Counted from the stretch's first letter, positions 26,001-38,339 are shown. The stretch is DNA of 64,000 nucleotides from Providencia alcalifaciens (GCF_915403165.1 NZ_OU659204.1:1736001-1800000), one strand, 5' to 3'. Translations and numbers: made by a program. Notes: a model not told the origin generated them from the letters alone.

Positions 26001-27604
26001 TTCCATGTCATTTACGTTCATCGTCATGCGTAAGTATTTTAGATGAATATAATCGTTCAAATTGGCCTCTTGAGCATAAACCAGATATTAATCGATGGAG
26101 CGGAATTGTAAGAGCTCCATTCTCATTTGAGGTTTTTAATGAGCTGAGTAATGAAGGTATTCGCAGTATTCTTGAACACTATAATGGATATGGACGAGAT
26201 GTATTTAGCGACATGTTAATTGGTGGGGAGGAGCAAGTTGCTCGTCAATTAAGTGAGGCATCATCAAGAGACCCATTACGTTTTTTGAGTTTTTTGTCTT
26301 CTTACTGGCAGGATATAAATGAAGATTTTCGAAATCATATCATGCATGGGATTGCGAATTATTTGAATTATCGCTATGGAAATTTTCATCCAAGTAATGA
26401 TTGGAAACCAATTAATGAGCCAAATATTGATATCTTAATTAACGATCTTTTGGATGAATTGGAGCGGCATTCTGTGTATTGGAGACAAAACTGCTCTGCT
26501 TCTGAAGTGTTACAGGGGTGTTCACATATAGTGAGAGATATAAATAACGCAAAACGAGTAACTTTTTTATCTATTCCCTATTTAACAGTGGAAGAAAGAG
26601 AGCCTATATCAGGAGATGGTGTCACTTATATTTCAATAGGTATTAATATGATTAAAGGTCATATTGCTGATACTCTTATGGTTATGATAATAAGGTTACA
26701 TGAAGAACAGATCTCTTGGCCTGAGTTGTTATTACCTACATTACATCAATTTGCTACTAACGATCATCCGGCGGTGAGAGCTGTAGTATTACGCCGTTTA
26801 CCTCATTTACAGCATATTTTGCCTGAAGTTGGTTGGATAGTATTTGAATTAATAATGCGGAAAGGTAGTGAAGGACTTTGGGATATTGCTGAGCGTTGTC
26901 TCTATTATTCTTATCATCATGAGTATGATAGGGTTTCTCCATGGTTAAGTGTGATTGTGTCTGAAGGCATTAAGGATGGATTTCAAGCATGGGGAAGAAT
27001 ATCTGCATTAGCTGTATTGTCAGGAAAAATAGAAAGTTGTGATTTTATAAAACAAATAAAAGAGTTAAATGATAGTGATGCATGGAAAGGAGCGATAGAT
27101 GTTTGGACACATTGTGAAAATTTTAAACAACATTCTAATTTATGTCTTGCGGGTTTATCTGCGGCGTTAAGTGATGATAATCAATACCCCTCTATATTAG
27201 TAGAGTCGATGGGTAGTCTTTTTAGAGAAAAAGAATCTGTTGTTATTTTACCTATGCAAATGTTAGAGCGCTATTTTTCATTAATATCTACGAGTTCTGA
27301 AGCATCCAGAATTGGTTTATTCGATTTCGGTGCATGGTTAAATATTGTTTCATGTATAGATCCTTTGTATGCATTAAAAGCTACTGAGATTTATTTTGAA
27401 TATATTCGTACAGTAAAAGCCTACTTACATGATTACAATAAGCATTTAGTGCAGTTATTGACTCGCTTATTTATACAAGCAGAAGAGCAGGAAGAATCAG
27501 ATGATGGAGAAATGCTACATCGAGTAGTTGCTTTGCAAGATACGATGTTGATTTTAGGTGTTGATGAAGTGGATACATGGTTAAAAGCAGCTGAAAGACC
27601 ATGA
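23024..27604 (+). CDS. STAND/NACHT-type NTPase with N-terminal nuclease domain, probable antiphage protein
   Basis: 1526 residues from a TTG start with a strong AAGGAG 7 bases upstream. Residues 1-130 look like a PD-(D/E)xK nuclease of the Cap4/DUF4297 (dsDNA nuclease) type: GIQSNRGDGYQTLVAF, acidic Asp45-Asp46 in LVDDVVIG, and Gln60-Cys-Lys62 in the QxK position. Residues 255-560 form a P-loop NTPase: Walker A GGPGSGKT (288-295), Walker B HVIVTIDSLDVL (355-366, Asp361/Asp364), and TACREFDRHYDRR (395-407). The remaining 900 residues have no catalytic motif and read as helical repeats, the usual sensor region. The architecture matches stand-alone antiphage sensors (Avs, bacterial NACHT). The gene is more AT-rich than its neighbours with many ATA, AGA and AGG codons, suggesting transfer. 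Defence role is inferred; no partner gene is present. Confidence 0.82.
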   Translation: MSKAGIQSNRGDGYQTLVAFDWALTVLSDPNYQWVETDSVRWLVDDVVIGRADGTKICCQCKKNQKTFRAWSFSDLNDELDKAIKTLIQDPSTTVRFYSRTPFGELALLQEFSNNFPDAYAYHAALKEIKVHKATDRKLSELIKKISSDFNSYEFLSRTQFITSDIHERMREALEERLQYLVSNSISAFNSLWTCLDYQGMRVNDTQDNKLSSSSRLTKADLINLLSQSGCIISPPIDIQSTFNSFRKTSSIGRSWQRDIGGHRIDTLLVGELIEAIKSKNHSILVTGGPGSGKTCILLELQEKLEQLVQSDSAMLPLFIQSREFADLETAQERQSLGLDEQWIEKIARVADSYHVIVTIDSLDVLAIAREHTVLTYFLAQIDQLLLIPNVTVITACREFDRHYDRRISQRSWNKEFKCQALDWESEIMPLLGKLSIDSSAIDNTTRHLISNPRELALFINLAQRGGSFNIVTNQALAQRYVDSIMLTNPSLGDEGKIALENMATEMLRLRSLSIPTQRFTASDDIRRILLSHNVLHETEGNKLTFGHQTLLDVLVISRAVRHGLTLNDFIKTLPPVPFVRPSIRSFIAQLVTEERQEFRKQLRTVLTGTYAFHLRRLVAECFAEQLPQDDDWPMLRDLRNTHRDVFQIIYSKASQVEWHYFWLRNLVPVLKTMRDVDGIETHSYRIAHWLNLDPSGVVDFWMETLRSNWIDKSRLISKITVFISDIKREHAYLMSPLLLELFKFPREEYSFLGRALARCFTVGGIDDVVLWDYIIIDVKDEDILSYRFENKLNCRPHEFGAKDSKFLSDRMMNSITLLELAISTIEKWSEVRSSRYEGKHNYRSGFLSETSHSDDRRMSDFEHKDSQRVLMDALEVAIIHHAKINSEWWQNNSERLCFNREGSLRYFALLACINSPLTNLDISSRLLSKVDFLESELSHELGTLVQKVFIYLSSEFQDAIQTIILSLSLKYADSPEYREYMLIDQAKLIICIPCHLRSSSCVSILDEYNRSNWPLEHKPDINRWSGIVRAPFSFEVFNELSNEGIRSILEHYNGYGRDVFSDMLIGGEEQVARQLSEASSRDPLRFLSFLSSYWQDINEDFRNHIMHGIANYLNYRYGNFHPSNDWKPINEPNIDILINDLLDELERHSVYWRQNCSASEVLQGCSHIVRDINNAKRVTFLSIPYLTVEEREPISGDGVTYISIGINMIKGHIADTLMVMIIRLHEEQISWPELLLPTLHQFATNDHPAVRAVVLRRLPHLQHILPEVGWIVFELIMRKGSEGLWDIAERCLYYSYHHEYDRVSPWLSVIVSEGIKDGFQAWGRISALAVLSGKIESCDFIKQIKELNDSDAWKGAIDVWTHCENFKQHSNLCLAGLSAALSDDNQYPSILVESMGSLFREKESVVILPMQMLERYFSLISTSSEASRIGLFDFGAWLNIVSCIDPLYALKATEIYFEYIRTVKAYLHDYNKHLVQLLTRLFIQAEEQEESDDGEMLHRVVALQDTMLILGVDEVDTWLKAAERP

Positions 27605-27782
27605 TGATTACAGTTAGTTTTTTTACCCTAAAACTTGCAGTGGTCATGATGAAAAAAGCCTGTTTCAACTGAAAGTTGAAAAGACCAGCTAGATTAACGT
27701 AGCTTGAATTTTGGGAAAAGCTGAGACACAACCAAAAGAAAAATCCACTCAGTTGCATGGATTTCAAAAGGCTTTATTTCAT

Positions 27783-27806
27783 ATAGGGCATCGAACGATG
27801 CCCTAT
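27783..27806. repeat. Hairpin downstream of ychF
   Basis: ATAGGGCATCG, AA, CGATGCCCTAT: a perfect 11-base stem 16 bases beyond the ychF stop. Neither strand has a proper T tract, so it may be a 3'-end stabilising hairpin or a weak terminator of ychF. Bases 27605-27782 contain no gene; a short TTTCAACT/AGTTGAAA hairpin near 27662-27680 is the only other structure. Confidence 0.5.
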
Positions 27807-27821
27807 AATGAGCTAAAACAA

Positions 27822-28913
27822 CTACACGTTAAACAGGAAGTTCAACACATCGCCATCTTTAACGATGTAATCTTTACCTTCTGCACGCATTTTGCCAGCT
27901 TCTTTCGCACCTTGTTCACCACGGAATTTGATGAAATCTTCGAATGCAATAGTTTGTGCGCGGATAAAGCCTTTTTCGAAGTCAGTGTGGATTTTACCTG
28001 CTGCTTGTGGAGCTGTTGCGCCAACAGGGATAGTCCATGCACGCACTTCTTTCACGCCAGCGGTGAAGTAAGTTTGCAGGTTTAATAATTCGTAACCTGC
28101 GCGGATCACACGGTTCAGACCTGGCTCTTCAATACCTAAATCAGCCATAAACTCATCACGCTCTTCATCGTCCAGCTCGGCGATGTCAGATTCGATAGCG
28201 GCGCAAACAGGCACAACAACAGAACCTTCGGCTTTAGCGATTTCGTAGACTTTGTCTAAGTATGGGTTATTTTCAAAACCATCTTCATTGACGTTAGCAA
28301 TGTACATGGTTGGCTTCAGGGTTAAGAAGCTTAAATAACGGATAGCGGCTTTATCTTCTGCAGTTAAATCTAATGAACGCAGCATGCCAGCTTGTTCTAA
28401 GTGTGGCAGGCATTTTTCCAGCGCTTCTAATTCTGCTTTTGCGTCTTTATCGCCGCCTTTTGCGCGTTTTTGTACGCGGTGAATAGCACGCTCACAAGTA
28501 TCTAAGTCAGATAGTGCTAATTCAGTGTTGATCACTTCGATATCTGCTTCTGGGTCAACTTGGCCAGCAACATGGATGATATTGTCATTTTCGAAACAAC
28601 GAACAACGTGACCAATCGCTTCCGTTTCGCGGATGTTAGTCAGGAATTGGTTACCAAGACCTTCACCTTTCGATGCGCCTTTTACCAGACCCGCGATATC
28701 AACGAATTCCATCGTGGTTGGCAGGATGCGCTGAGGCTTCACAATTTCAGCTAATTGATCAAGACGTGGGTCTGGCATTGGTACAACACCCGTGTTTGGT
28801 TCAATTGTACAGAAAGGGAAGTTGGCTGCTTCGATGCCGGCTTTGGTCAATGCATTAAACAGAGTGGATTTACCCACGTTAGGCAGACCAACGATACCGC
28901 ATTTAAAACCCAT
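27822..28913 (-). CDS. Redox-regulated ATPase YchF (Obg-like)
   Basis: 363 residues. It has the Obg-family G domain with [15 protein letters not shown] (about 8-22), switch region [21 protein letters not shown], and NVNE in place of the NKxD specificity motif, which explains the ATP rather than GTP preference known for YchF. The C-terminal TGS domain ([29 protein letters not shown]) is complete. YchF binds ribosomes and influences translation initiation and oxidative stress response. It is followed in order by pth upstream on the same strand, as in other enterobacteria. Confidence 0.97.
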   Translation of the reverse strand: MGFKCGIVGLPNVGKSTLFNALTKAGIEAANFPFCTIEPNTGVVPMPDPRLDQLAEIVKPQRILPTTMEFVDIAGLVKGASKGEGLGNQFLTNIRETEAIGHVVRCFENDNIIHVAGQVDPEADIEVINTELALSDLDTCERAIHRVQKRAKGGDKDAKAELEALEKCLPHLEQAGMLRSLDLTAEDKAAIRYLSFLTLKPTMYIANVNEDGFENNPYLDKVYEIAKAEGSVVVPVCAAIESDIAELDDEERDEFMADLGIEEPGLNRVIRAGYELLNLQTYFTAGVKEVRAWTIPVGATAPQAAGKIHTDFEKGFIRAQTIAFEDFIKFRGEQGAKEAGKMRAEGKDYIVKDGDVLNFLFNV

Positions 28914-29015
28914 ATGTTTCTCACCTTAATAGCGGGGGCAGGCGAGTGCTGCCCCTAATGTTTAGAAAATTGGCGCTGATTATACACAAAAACTCGTGTT
29001 TGATGAAATCAACTC

Positions 29016-29606
29016 TTAGGCTGTGGCTTTAAAACCGTGTAAGCGATTGATAGCTTTGTCCATTCCGTCGGATAACAGAATGTCTGTGCAGCGCACAGAT
29101 TCATCAATCGCATCATCAATAAGCTTTTGTTCAGACAGGGGCGGCTTGCCTAAAACGAAACCAACAACTTTATTTTTATCGCCTGGATGCCCTATACCAA
29201 TGCGTAAGCGGTAAAAGTTCGGGTTATTGGCAAATTTACTTTGAATGTCTTTTAAGCCGTTATGTCCGCCATTGCTGCCACCCAGTTTCATTTTGGCCAC
29301 ACCCGGCGGTAAATCGAGCTCATCATGGGCGACTAAAATTTCATCTGGGTTAATGCGATAAAAATTGGCCACTGCCGCGACGGATTTACCGCTTAAGTTC
29401 ATAAAAGTGGTCGGAACCAGCAAGCGAATATCATTGCCATTAAGATTGATTCGAGCCGTGTAACCAAAAAATTTAGGTTCTTCTTTTAACGACTGATTAT
29501 GGCGTTGTGCCAGTAAATCAACATACCACGCACCAGCGTTATGGCGGGTCTGCGCATATTCAGCGCCCGGATTGGCTAATCCAACAATTAATTTTATTTT
29601 ACTCAC
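29016..29606 (-). CDS. Peptidyl-tRNA hydrolase
   Basis: 196 residues, full length. Catalytic His lies in [13 protein letters not shown] (residues 16-28, His22), with substrate-binding FMNLSGKSV and DELDLPPG, and [13 protein letters not shown]. The enzyme cleaves peptides from tRNA released by abortive translation and is essential. It forms the ychF-pth pair, 100 bases apart. No unusual features. Confidence 0.97.
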   Translation of the reverse strand: MSKIKLIVGLANPGAEYAQTRHNAGAWYVDLLAQRHNQSLKEEPKFFGYTARINLNGNDIRLLVPTTFMNLSGKSVAAVANFYRINPDEILVAHDELDLPPGVAKMKLGGSNGGHNGLKDIQSKFANNPNFYRLRIGIGHPGDKNKVVGFVLGKPPLSEQKLIDDAIDESVRCTDILLSDGMDKAINRLHGFKATA

Positions 29607-29915
29607 GGGGACTTTTTCACTGTCAATGTATAGAAATTGGTGACTAGTTTACCTTGTGTCGGGGTGGATGTACAAAATTGTCATGGATAAGATTTCGCTA
29701 GTGATAATTAGCTTATGAATTATTCGTTAATACCATTATTAGTTGTTAAATTGATAAAAAGCACTTTTTGAGTAGATATCCTTAAACTCTTCTATACATG
29801 TGAAGCTTATCGCAAATAATTTTACTTAAAGAGCTATACTCTTTACATAAATATAAAGTTTTATCGAACTTTTCTTCAATGCTTGCGTATCAGTTTACTG
29901 ATATTGGAGGTAGAT
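29607..29915 (+). promoter_or_regulatory. Intergenic region with ychH promoter and pth promoter
   Basis: 309 AT-rich bases with no gene. It holds the promoters for pth (minus) and ychH (plus). Runs such as AGCTATACTCTTTACATAAATATAAAG near 29832-29860 contain plausible -35/-10 elements for ychH, but the assignment is not firm. Confidence 0.4.
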
Positions 29916-30188
29916 ATGAAACGGAAAATGGTTACTCTTATTGGTAATGGCTTGATGGGTTTGGGTATGGTCGTGATGGGAGGAAGCATCGGTTTAAACC
30001 TGTTCTCTCATATTGTTGACTTAGGGTTGTCCGATGACATCATCAATGGCTCACTGTTTGGGATCTTTATCGGTGCGTTGGTTTGGTTAGTGGGCGCAAG
30101 AATGGGCGGTAAAGAGAAAGTGGAAGACCGTTACTGTTTGGTGAAACGTCAATTTCATTCCCGTAACGATAACCACCGCTACCCATAA
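29916..30188 (+). CDS. Stress-induced inner-membrane protein YchH
   Basis: 90 residues from the ATG at 29916 (GGAGG 7 bases upstream); an upstream in-frame start at 29883 is rejected. Two membrane helices (about 8-30 and 44-62) and the conserved VGARMGGKEKVEDRY match E. coli YchH, a small membrane protein induced by stress such as cadmium and peroxide and linked to biofilm formation. The position next to pth is conserved with E. coli, but the gene that follows there, dauA, is elsewhere in this window. A strong terminator follows. Confidence 0.92.
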   Translation: MKRKMVTLIGNGLMGLGMVVMGGSIGLNLFSHIVDLGLSDDIINGSLFGIFIGALVWLVGARMGGKEKVEDRYCLVKRQFHSRNDNHRYP

Positions 30189-30262
30189 TCAGTTAGGCTG
30201 AAATTCATCAATGAACGTTCTCAATGAACAGAAATGGGTCATTGAAAAATAGATAAAATCTA

Positions 30263-30306
30263 AATAAGAGTGAAATTCGATATCAACGATTTCACTCTTA
30301 TTTTTT
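30263..30306 (+). terminator. Terminator of ychH
   Basis: AATAAGAGTGAAAT (30263-30276), 12-nt loop, ATTTCACTCTTATT (30289-30302) and a T tract. Confidence 0.88.
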
Positions 30307-30334
30307 GCCTGAAACCACGCAAAGTGAAACTGCT

Positions 30335-30376
30335 TAAAAAATAAAGCCCCTACGGTTGATGAACAACAGTAGGGGC
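30335..30376 (-). terminator. Second minus-strand terminator downstream of prs
   Basis: GCCCCTAC (30346-30353) pairs with GTAGGGGC (30369-30376); on the minus strand it is followed by a T-rich tract (complement of 30335-30345). It lies about 100 bases beyond the first prs terminator, so it either backs that up or ends a separate short transcript. Confidence 0.7.
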
Positions 30377-30477
30377 GCTACTTATAAATTTTGTATCGTG
30401 ACCACAATGAATGTGGTGCAATGAAGCACATTTCTCGCCTCAATAATTTAATAAAAAACTATTGAAACCAGCATGTT

Positions 30478-30500
30478 AAAACGGGGTCATTAAGACCCCG
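30478..30500 (-). terminator. Terminator of prs
   Basis: Read on the minus strand: CGGGGTC, loop, GACCCCG followed by TTTT; begins 9 bases after the prs stop. Confidence 0.85.
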
Positions 30501-30508
30501 CTTTAGAA

Positions 30509-32395
<1,887 letters not shown>

Positions 32396-32399
<4 letters not shown>

Positions 32400-33067
32400 T
32401 TTTTCAGTGTCCAACTATCCATTTTTAGTTTGATGACTTTATCCCCTTGCTTGAGCTCCATGTGGTTCGGCAGCATTGGCGAGGTTTTGGTATCGTAAGA
32501 GAGATAATCCAATTTCCATGTTTCGCCATTGATTTTAAACGTCACGGATTTGAGCAGGTGGTTGCTATCGAGAGTGTATTCAGTGGCACGCCCCGGTGAA
32601 CCGACTAACCAAGCGGTGAGGTCATCAATGGGGATATCCATACCTGTTAGCTGATAAATTAATTCACTTGGCACGTCACTCATGTGGGTTTGCCCATCTT
32701 TAGTGGTTAATTTGGTTAAATCAGGTTCCACACTAAGTTCTAGTTCACGCGTGCCTAATGGGTTAGTCAGCAATAAACGGTATTTTTCTGGGGTATATTG
32801 CTGCCAGAAAAACTTCGCGTAAGTTTTGGTTTCTGTTCCGGTACCTTGACCGCCAATGTACACAAAGGAGCCGCGAGTTTGATAATCACGCAGTTCAACC
32901 ACTTGTGATTGGTGGGCTTTCCACTGCGCATCCGTTGAGGATGAAGTGCCTTTCGTGGTGTCTTGAGAGGTAGTCACACAGGCAGTCAGCAGCAAGCAGG
33001 AAAGGGGCATTAACCGCCAAAAGTTTCTGGCTGGGCGCATAAACGACAGAGCTGAAGAAAGTTGCAT
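32396..33067 (-). CDS. Outer-membrane lipoprotein receptor LolB
   Basis: 223 residues from the ATG at 33067; a later ATG at 33028 is also possible. A lipoprotein signal with lipobox LLTAC is followed by the LolB beta-barrel-like fold, with [36 protein letters not shown] and the C-terminal [19 protein letters not shown] as in E. coli. LolB accepts lipoproteins from LolA and inserts them into the outer membrane. It is divergent from hemA, as in related bacteria. Confidence 0.95.
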
Positions 33068-33397
33068 ATCGGTTCTCAAAAGGTAATTTTCAGGAATATT
33101 GCGCTAATCTATAGTGGTTATCAATGAAAACATACTAAAAAATAGGGAATTTGCTTTCTGTGCCAAATGGCGGCATCCTTGATGCATCTTATTGATATTG
33201 ATATCAGACAGTCCGATAATCAACGTAAATTTTGGTGTGCATCATCTTTCTGATTGTTGATGATAGGCTACCCGTAGAAACAGACGCGTTAATCATCTAC
33301 AATATACGAATATAAATCGCAGCAATGAGCTAGGTTGCTAGTATCATGCTGACAAATAAATTAGCAATGTGAGCAATGTGAGCAAGTCGTAAGCACA
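33068..33397. promoter_or_regulatory. Divergent lolB/hemA intergenic region
   Basis: 330 bases with no gene; it must carry promoters for both operons. A duplicated GCAATGTGA (within about 33362-33382) lies just before the hemA start and its ribosome-binding region, and ATTGATATTGATATCAGAC near 33192-33210 is a short repeated motif. Neither is a known site by eye. Confidence 0.4.
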
Positions 33398-34660
33398 ATG
33401 ACCCTATTAGCCTTAGGCATTAATCATAAAACAGCACCAGTGGCTTTGCGTGAGCAAGTCGCTTTTGGTCCTGAAAAAATCGACCACGCACTTGAGGAGT
33501 TACTGAAACAGCCCCAAGTGAGTGGCGGCGTTGTGCTGTCTACCTGTAACCGAACTGAACTGTATCTCAGCCTTGAGTCTCAAGAAAAAGCGCAGGAGCA
33601 GTTAACTAAATGGCTATGTGATTTTCACGGGATCACCGCCAAAGATCTACAACCTAGCCTCTATTGGCACCAAGATGCGCGTGCAGTCAGCCATCTTATG
33701 CGTGTGGCAAGTGGGTTAGATTCATTGGTTCTTGGTGAACCTCAAATTCTCGGTCAAGTGAAAAAGGCGTTTGCGCTTTCGCAAGATAATCATTCTCTAT
33801 CTAGTGAATTAGAGCGCTTATTCCAAAAGTCGTTTTCTGTGGCTAAACGTGTGCGAACTGAAACTGATATCGGTGCGAATGCAGTTTCTGTCGCTTTTGC
33901 GGCTTGTACGCTAGCAAGGCAAATTTTCGAATCACTCAAACATTTGAATATTTTGTTAGTCGGTGCAGGGGAAACCATCGAGTTAGTCGCGCGCCATCTG
34001 CGTGAGCATGGCGTGCAAAAGATGATGATCGCTAACCGAACGCTAGAACGTGCAGAACTTCTCGCCAAAGAAGTGAACGCGCAAGTTATCTCATTAGCAG
34101 ATATCGATAACCGTTTATCTGAAGCGGATATTGTGATTAGTTCAACGGCTAGCCCGCTGCCAATTATTGGTAAAGGGATGGTTGAACGTGCGATGAAAGC
34201 ACGCCGCAGTAAACCTATGTTATTGATTGATATCGCAGTTCCCCGTGATATTGAGCAGGATGTAGAAAAACTCAGAGATGTTTATCTCTACACTGTTGAT
34301 GATCTGGAATCCATCATTGCCCAGAACTTGGCACAACGTAAAGCCGCAGCGGTTGAAGCGGAATTTATTGTTGAGCAAGAAAGCAGCCATTTTATGGATT
34401 GGTTGCGCTCACAAGCCGGAGTCTCTACAATTCGCGAATACAGAGAGCAGGCGGAAGCAATTCGGGCAAGTATGACCGAAAAAGCACTTGCAGCCATTGC
34501 CCAAGGTGCCAACCCTGAGCAAGTGATTATGCAGCTATCACAACAGTTAACCAATCGCCTGATCCACGCTCCGACTAAATCTTTGCAGCAAGCTGCGGGA
34601 AATGGGGATGTTGAGCGTCTAAATCTACTTAGGGACAGCTTAGGGCTGGACCATCAATAA
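33398..34660 (+). CDS. Glutamyl-tRNA reductase
   Basis: 420 residues. The catalytic Cys50 lies in [24 protein letters not shown] and the NADPH-binding [17 protein letters not shown] follow, then the C-terminal dimerisation helices. It reduces glutamyl-tRNA to glutamate-1-semialdehyde, the first committed step of haem synthesis by the C5 pathway. The order hemA-prfA-prmC is conserved from E. coli. A strong ribosome-binding site is not obvious before the ATG. Confidence 0.97.
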   Translation: MTLLALGINHKTAPVALREQVAFGPEKIDHALEELLKQPQVSGGVVLSTCNRTELYLSLESQEKAQEQLTKWLCDFHGITAKDLQPSLYWHQDARAVSHLMRVASGLDSLVLGEPQILGQVKKAFALSQDNHSLSSELERLFQKSFSVAKRVRTETDIGANAVSVAFAACTLARQIFESLKHLNILLVGAGETIELVARHLREHGVQKMMIANRTLERAELLAKEVNAQVISLADIDNRLSEADIVISSTASPLPIIGKGMVERAMKARRSKPMLLIDIAVPRDIEQDVEKLRDVYLYTVDDLESIIAQNLAQRKAAAVEAEFIVEQESSHFMDWLRSQAGVSTIREYREQAEAIRASMTEKALAAIAQGANPEQVIMQLSQQLTNRLIHAPTKSLQQAAGNGDVERLNLLRDSLGLDHQ

Positions 34661-34691
34661 CCACTTTTTAATCATAGGTCTGATATAACGA

Positions 34692-35774
34692 ATGAAGCCT
34701 TCTATTGTCGCAAAACTAGAAGCATTACAAGAACGCTACGAAGAAATTGAAGCGCACCTTGCTGATGCGGGTGTGATTGCTGATCAAGACCGTTTTCGTG
34801 CTTTATCAAAAGAATATGCTCAATTAACGGATGTCGCGAAGTGTTTTACTGCGTGGCGCTCCGTTCAGGATGATATTGAAACAGCTCAAATGCTGTTAGA
34901 TGATCCTGAAATGAAAGAGATGGCTCAAGAAGAGCTAAAAGAAGCCAAAGAGCGCAATGAAGAGCTAGAGCAACAATTGCAATTGTTGTTACTTCCAAAA
35001 GATCCTGATGATGAATATAACTGCTTTGTGGAAATCCGCGCGGGTGCGGGTGGCGATGAAGCGGCAATTTTTGCAGGTGATTTATTCCGTATGTACAGCC
35101 GTTATGCGGAAAGTAACCGCTGGCGCGTTGAGCTGATGAGCACCAGTGATGGTGAGCATGGTGGATACAAAGAAGTTATCGCAAAAATTTCGGGTGATAG
35201 CGTGTATGGTCGCTTGAAGTTTGAATCCGGCGGTCACCGCGTACAACGTGTTCCTGAGACGGAATCACAAGGTCGTATTCATACCTCCGCATGTACTATT
35301 GCTATCTTACCTGAGCTGCCAGAAGCAGAATTACCGGAAATTAGCCCAGCGGATTTACGAATCGATACTTTCCGTTCATCGGGGGCGGGGGGCCAGCACG
35401 TTAACACCACCGACTCCGCAATTCGTATCACTCACTTACCAACGGGGATTGTGGTTGAGTGTCAGGATGAACGTTCACAACACAAAAACAAAGCGAAAGC
35501 GATGTCTGTATTGGGTGCGCGTATTCGCCAAGCTGAGATGGATAAACGCCATGCAGCGGAAGCCTCCGAACGCCGTAACTTATTAGGCTCCGGTGACCGT
35601 TCAGACCGTATTCGTACTTATAATTTCCCACAAGGTCGAGTCACGGATCACCGTATCAACCTTACGCTGTACCGTTTGGATGAAGTGATGGAAGGAAAAC
35701 TGGATACATTAATTCAGCCTATCATCAATGAATACCAGGCTGACCAGCTTTCTGCTTTATCTGAGCAGGACTAA
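34692..35774 (+). CDS. Peptide chain release factor 1
   Basis: 360 residues, full length. The catalytic GGQ is in [16 protein letters not shown], and the codon-recognition tripeptide region reads [13 protein letters not shown] (P-x-T type), consistent with RF1 reading UAA and UAG. It starts 31 bases after hemA and its stop codon overlaps the prmC start by one base, so its methylating enzyme is cotranslated. Confidence 0.98.
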   Translation: MKPSIVAKLEALQERYEEIEAHLADAGVIADQDRFRALSKEYAQLTDVAKCFTAWRSVQDDIETAQMLLDDPEMKEMAQEELKEAKERNEELEQQLQLLLLPKDPDDEYNCFVEIRAGAGGDEAAIFAGDLFRMYSRYAESNRWRVELMSTSDGEHGGYKEVIAKISGDSVYGRLKFESGGHRVQRVPETESQGRIHTSACTIAILPELPEAELPEISPADLRIDTFRSSGAGGQHVNTTDSAIRITHLPTGIVVECQDERSQHKNKAKAMSVLGARIRQAEMDKRHAAEASERRNLLGSGDRSDRIRTYNFPQGRVTDHRINLTLYRLDEVMEGKLDTLIQPIINEYQADQLSALSEQD

Positions 35775-36607
35775 TGCGTTATAGCGAATGGTTACAGCAG
35801 GCAGTCGTCAGACTGTCTGCCAGTGATAGCGCTAAACGAGATGCGCAGATCCTGTTGCAGCACACCACAGGGCGCAGCCGTACCTATATCCTCGCTTTCG
35901 ATGAAACCGAACTGACTCCCCATGAGCAGCAGCAATTAGAGGCGCTATTAGCCCGCCGTGAACAAGGGGAGCCGATTGCTTACATTGTGGGTGAACGTGA
36001 ATTCTGGTCACTGCCGCTGTATGTATCACCCGCCACCTTGATCCCTCGTCCAGATACTGAATGCCTTGTTGAGCAAGCGTTAGCGCGACTGCCACAGGAA
36101 GTGTGCCGTATTTTGGATCTTGGCACAGGAACGGGGGCTATTGGGTTAGCTTTGGCGTCAGAGTTACCAAATAGTCGTGTAACGGGCGTGGATTTTAACC
36201 CCGATGCGGTAGCGTTAGCGCAACGAAATCAACAACGTTTAGCCATTTCAAATATTCAGTTCTCACAAAGTGATTGGTTTACTTCACTACCAAATGAACT
36301 ATTTGATATGATTGTGAGTAATCCACCTTATATTGATAAGAGTGATATTCACTTGAGCCAAGGTGATGTGCGTTTTGAGCCATCAACGGCGTTGATTGCT
36401 GATAATCAGGGTTTTTCTGATTTAGCACACATTATTGCCACATCAAAACAATACCTAAAACAACAAGGGTGGCTGCTGCTTGAGCATGGTTGGCAGCAAG
36501 GTTTAGCAGTGCGAGAGCTGTTTAATGAAAATGGGTACACCAATGTCGGGACCTGTCTGGATTATGGTGGTAAAGAGCGAATTTCCCTTGGCCAATGGAA
36601 TGGTTAA
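35774..36607 (+). CDS. Release factor N5-glutamine methyltransferase PrmC
   Basis: 277 residues. The N-terminal helical domain binds the release factor; the SAM domain has LDLGTGTGAIGLALAS and the catalytic SNPPYID motif, which contacts the Gln amide. It methylates the Gln of the GGQ motif in RF1 and RF2. It shares a stop/start overlap with prfA. In E. coli sirB2 (ychQ) follows; here it is absent and sirB1 comes next. Confidence 0.97.
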   Translation: MRYSEWLQQAVVRLSASDSAKRDAQILLQHTTGRSRTYILAFDETELTPHEQQQLEALLARREQGEPIAYIVGEREFWSLPLYVSPATLIPRPDTECLVEQALARLPQEVCRILDLGTGTGAIGLALASELPNSRVTGVDFNPDAVALAQRNQQRLAISNIQFSQSDWFTSLPNELFDMIVSNPPYIDKSDIHLSQGDVRFEPSTALIADNQGFSDLAHIIATSKQYLKQQGWLLLEHGWQQGLAVRELFNENGYTNVGTCLDYGGKERISLGQWNG

Positions 36608-36631
36608 GCGGGCAATTGCAGTGGAATTGTA

Positions 36632-37441
36632 ATGAAAACAATAGCAAATATTGAGTTTAATCAGTTACCGTTAAGCGAAGGCATTATGATGGTTTCACAA
36701 ATCATTCGTGCTGATTTTCCGTTTATGCAGGTACAAACGCAATTAGATGATTTAGTCACTAAAGCGCGTGAAGCGATGGATTTGGCGGCAGATAACCAGT
36801 CAAAGATAGAGCAACTGATTGCACTATTTTATGGTGAGTGGAAATTTGGTGCTGCGGATGGCATTTATGCGCTATCTGATATGCTGTGGTTAGATAAAGT
36901 TTTAGCCTCTAAGCAAGGTACTCCAGTCTCTATTGGCTCAATTTTCTTATTTATTGCTGAGCAGTTTGATTTAGAGATTGAAGTGGCGATTTTCCCGACT
37001 CAATTACTCTTTGTCTCGACAAAACGCGATGGTTCTCAGTGGTTTATTAACCCTGTTAGCGGTGAAACATTATCGCAACACACATTAACTATGTGGCTAA
37101 AAGGCACCGTTGATCCATACTCCGAATTTATTTTTGATGAATTGGATGTGGCTGAACATAGCATTATTGTTCGCAAAATTTTCGACACATTAAAAGCGGC
37201 GCTGATGGAAGAGAAAAAAATGGAGATGGCATTAAAAGTCTGTGAGACATTGCTGATCCTCGATCCTGAAGACCCTTATGAAATTCGCGATCGAGGGCTT
37301 ATCCTCGCGCATTTAGATTGTAACCATGTGGCGCTGAGTGACCTTAACTATTTTGTTGAGCACTGCCCAGAAGACCCTGTGTCGGAAATGATTAAAATTC
37401 AAATTTATTCACTGGATAATCTTCCAGTTGTACTGCATTGA
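36632..37441 (+). CDS. SirB1/YchA, transglutaminase-like protein with TPR-type C terminus
   Basis: 269 residues. The N-terminal half is the SirB1 transglutaminase-like domain (GTPVSIGSIFLFIAEQFDLEIEVAIFPTQLLF, WFINPVSGE), and the C-terminal half has helical repeat-like segments (ALKVCETLLILDPEDPYEIRDRGLILAHLDCN). Its role is unclear; in E. coli it lies between prfA-prmC-ychQ and kdsA. It is probably in the same transcript as prmC (24 bases apart) and kdsA (43 bases). Confidence 0.93.
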   Translation: MKTIANIEFNQLPLSEGIMMVSQIIRADFPFMQVQTQLDDLVTKAREAMDLAADNQSKIEQLIALFYGEWKFGAADGIYALSDMLWLDKVLASKQGTPVSIGSIFLFIAEQFDLEIEVAIFPTQLLFVSTKRDGSQWFINPVSGETLSQHTLTMWLKGTVDPYSEFIFDELDVAEHSIIVRKIFDTLKAALMEEKKMEMALKVCETLLILDPEDPYEIRDRGLILAHLDCNHVALSDLNYFVEHCPEDPVSEMIKIQIYSLDNLPVVLH

Positions 37442-37445
37442 TTAA

Positions 37446-38339
<894 letters not shown>

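Noticed and set aside
27783..27806. Intrinsic terminator for ychF
   Set aside because: The stem is perfect but no T tract follows on either strand, so only a hairpin is reported.
35221..35586. Second open frame inside prfA
   Set aside because: Frame shadow of a highly conserved gene; no start signal and no recognisable protein.
34692..35774. Unusual PET tripeptide in the codon-recognition loop of RF1
   Set aside because: The family motif is P-x-T with a variable middle residue, so this is normal variation.
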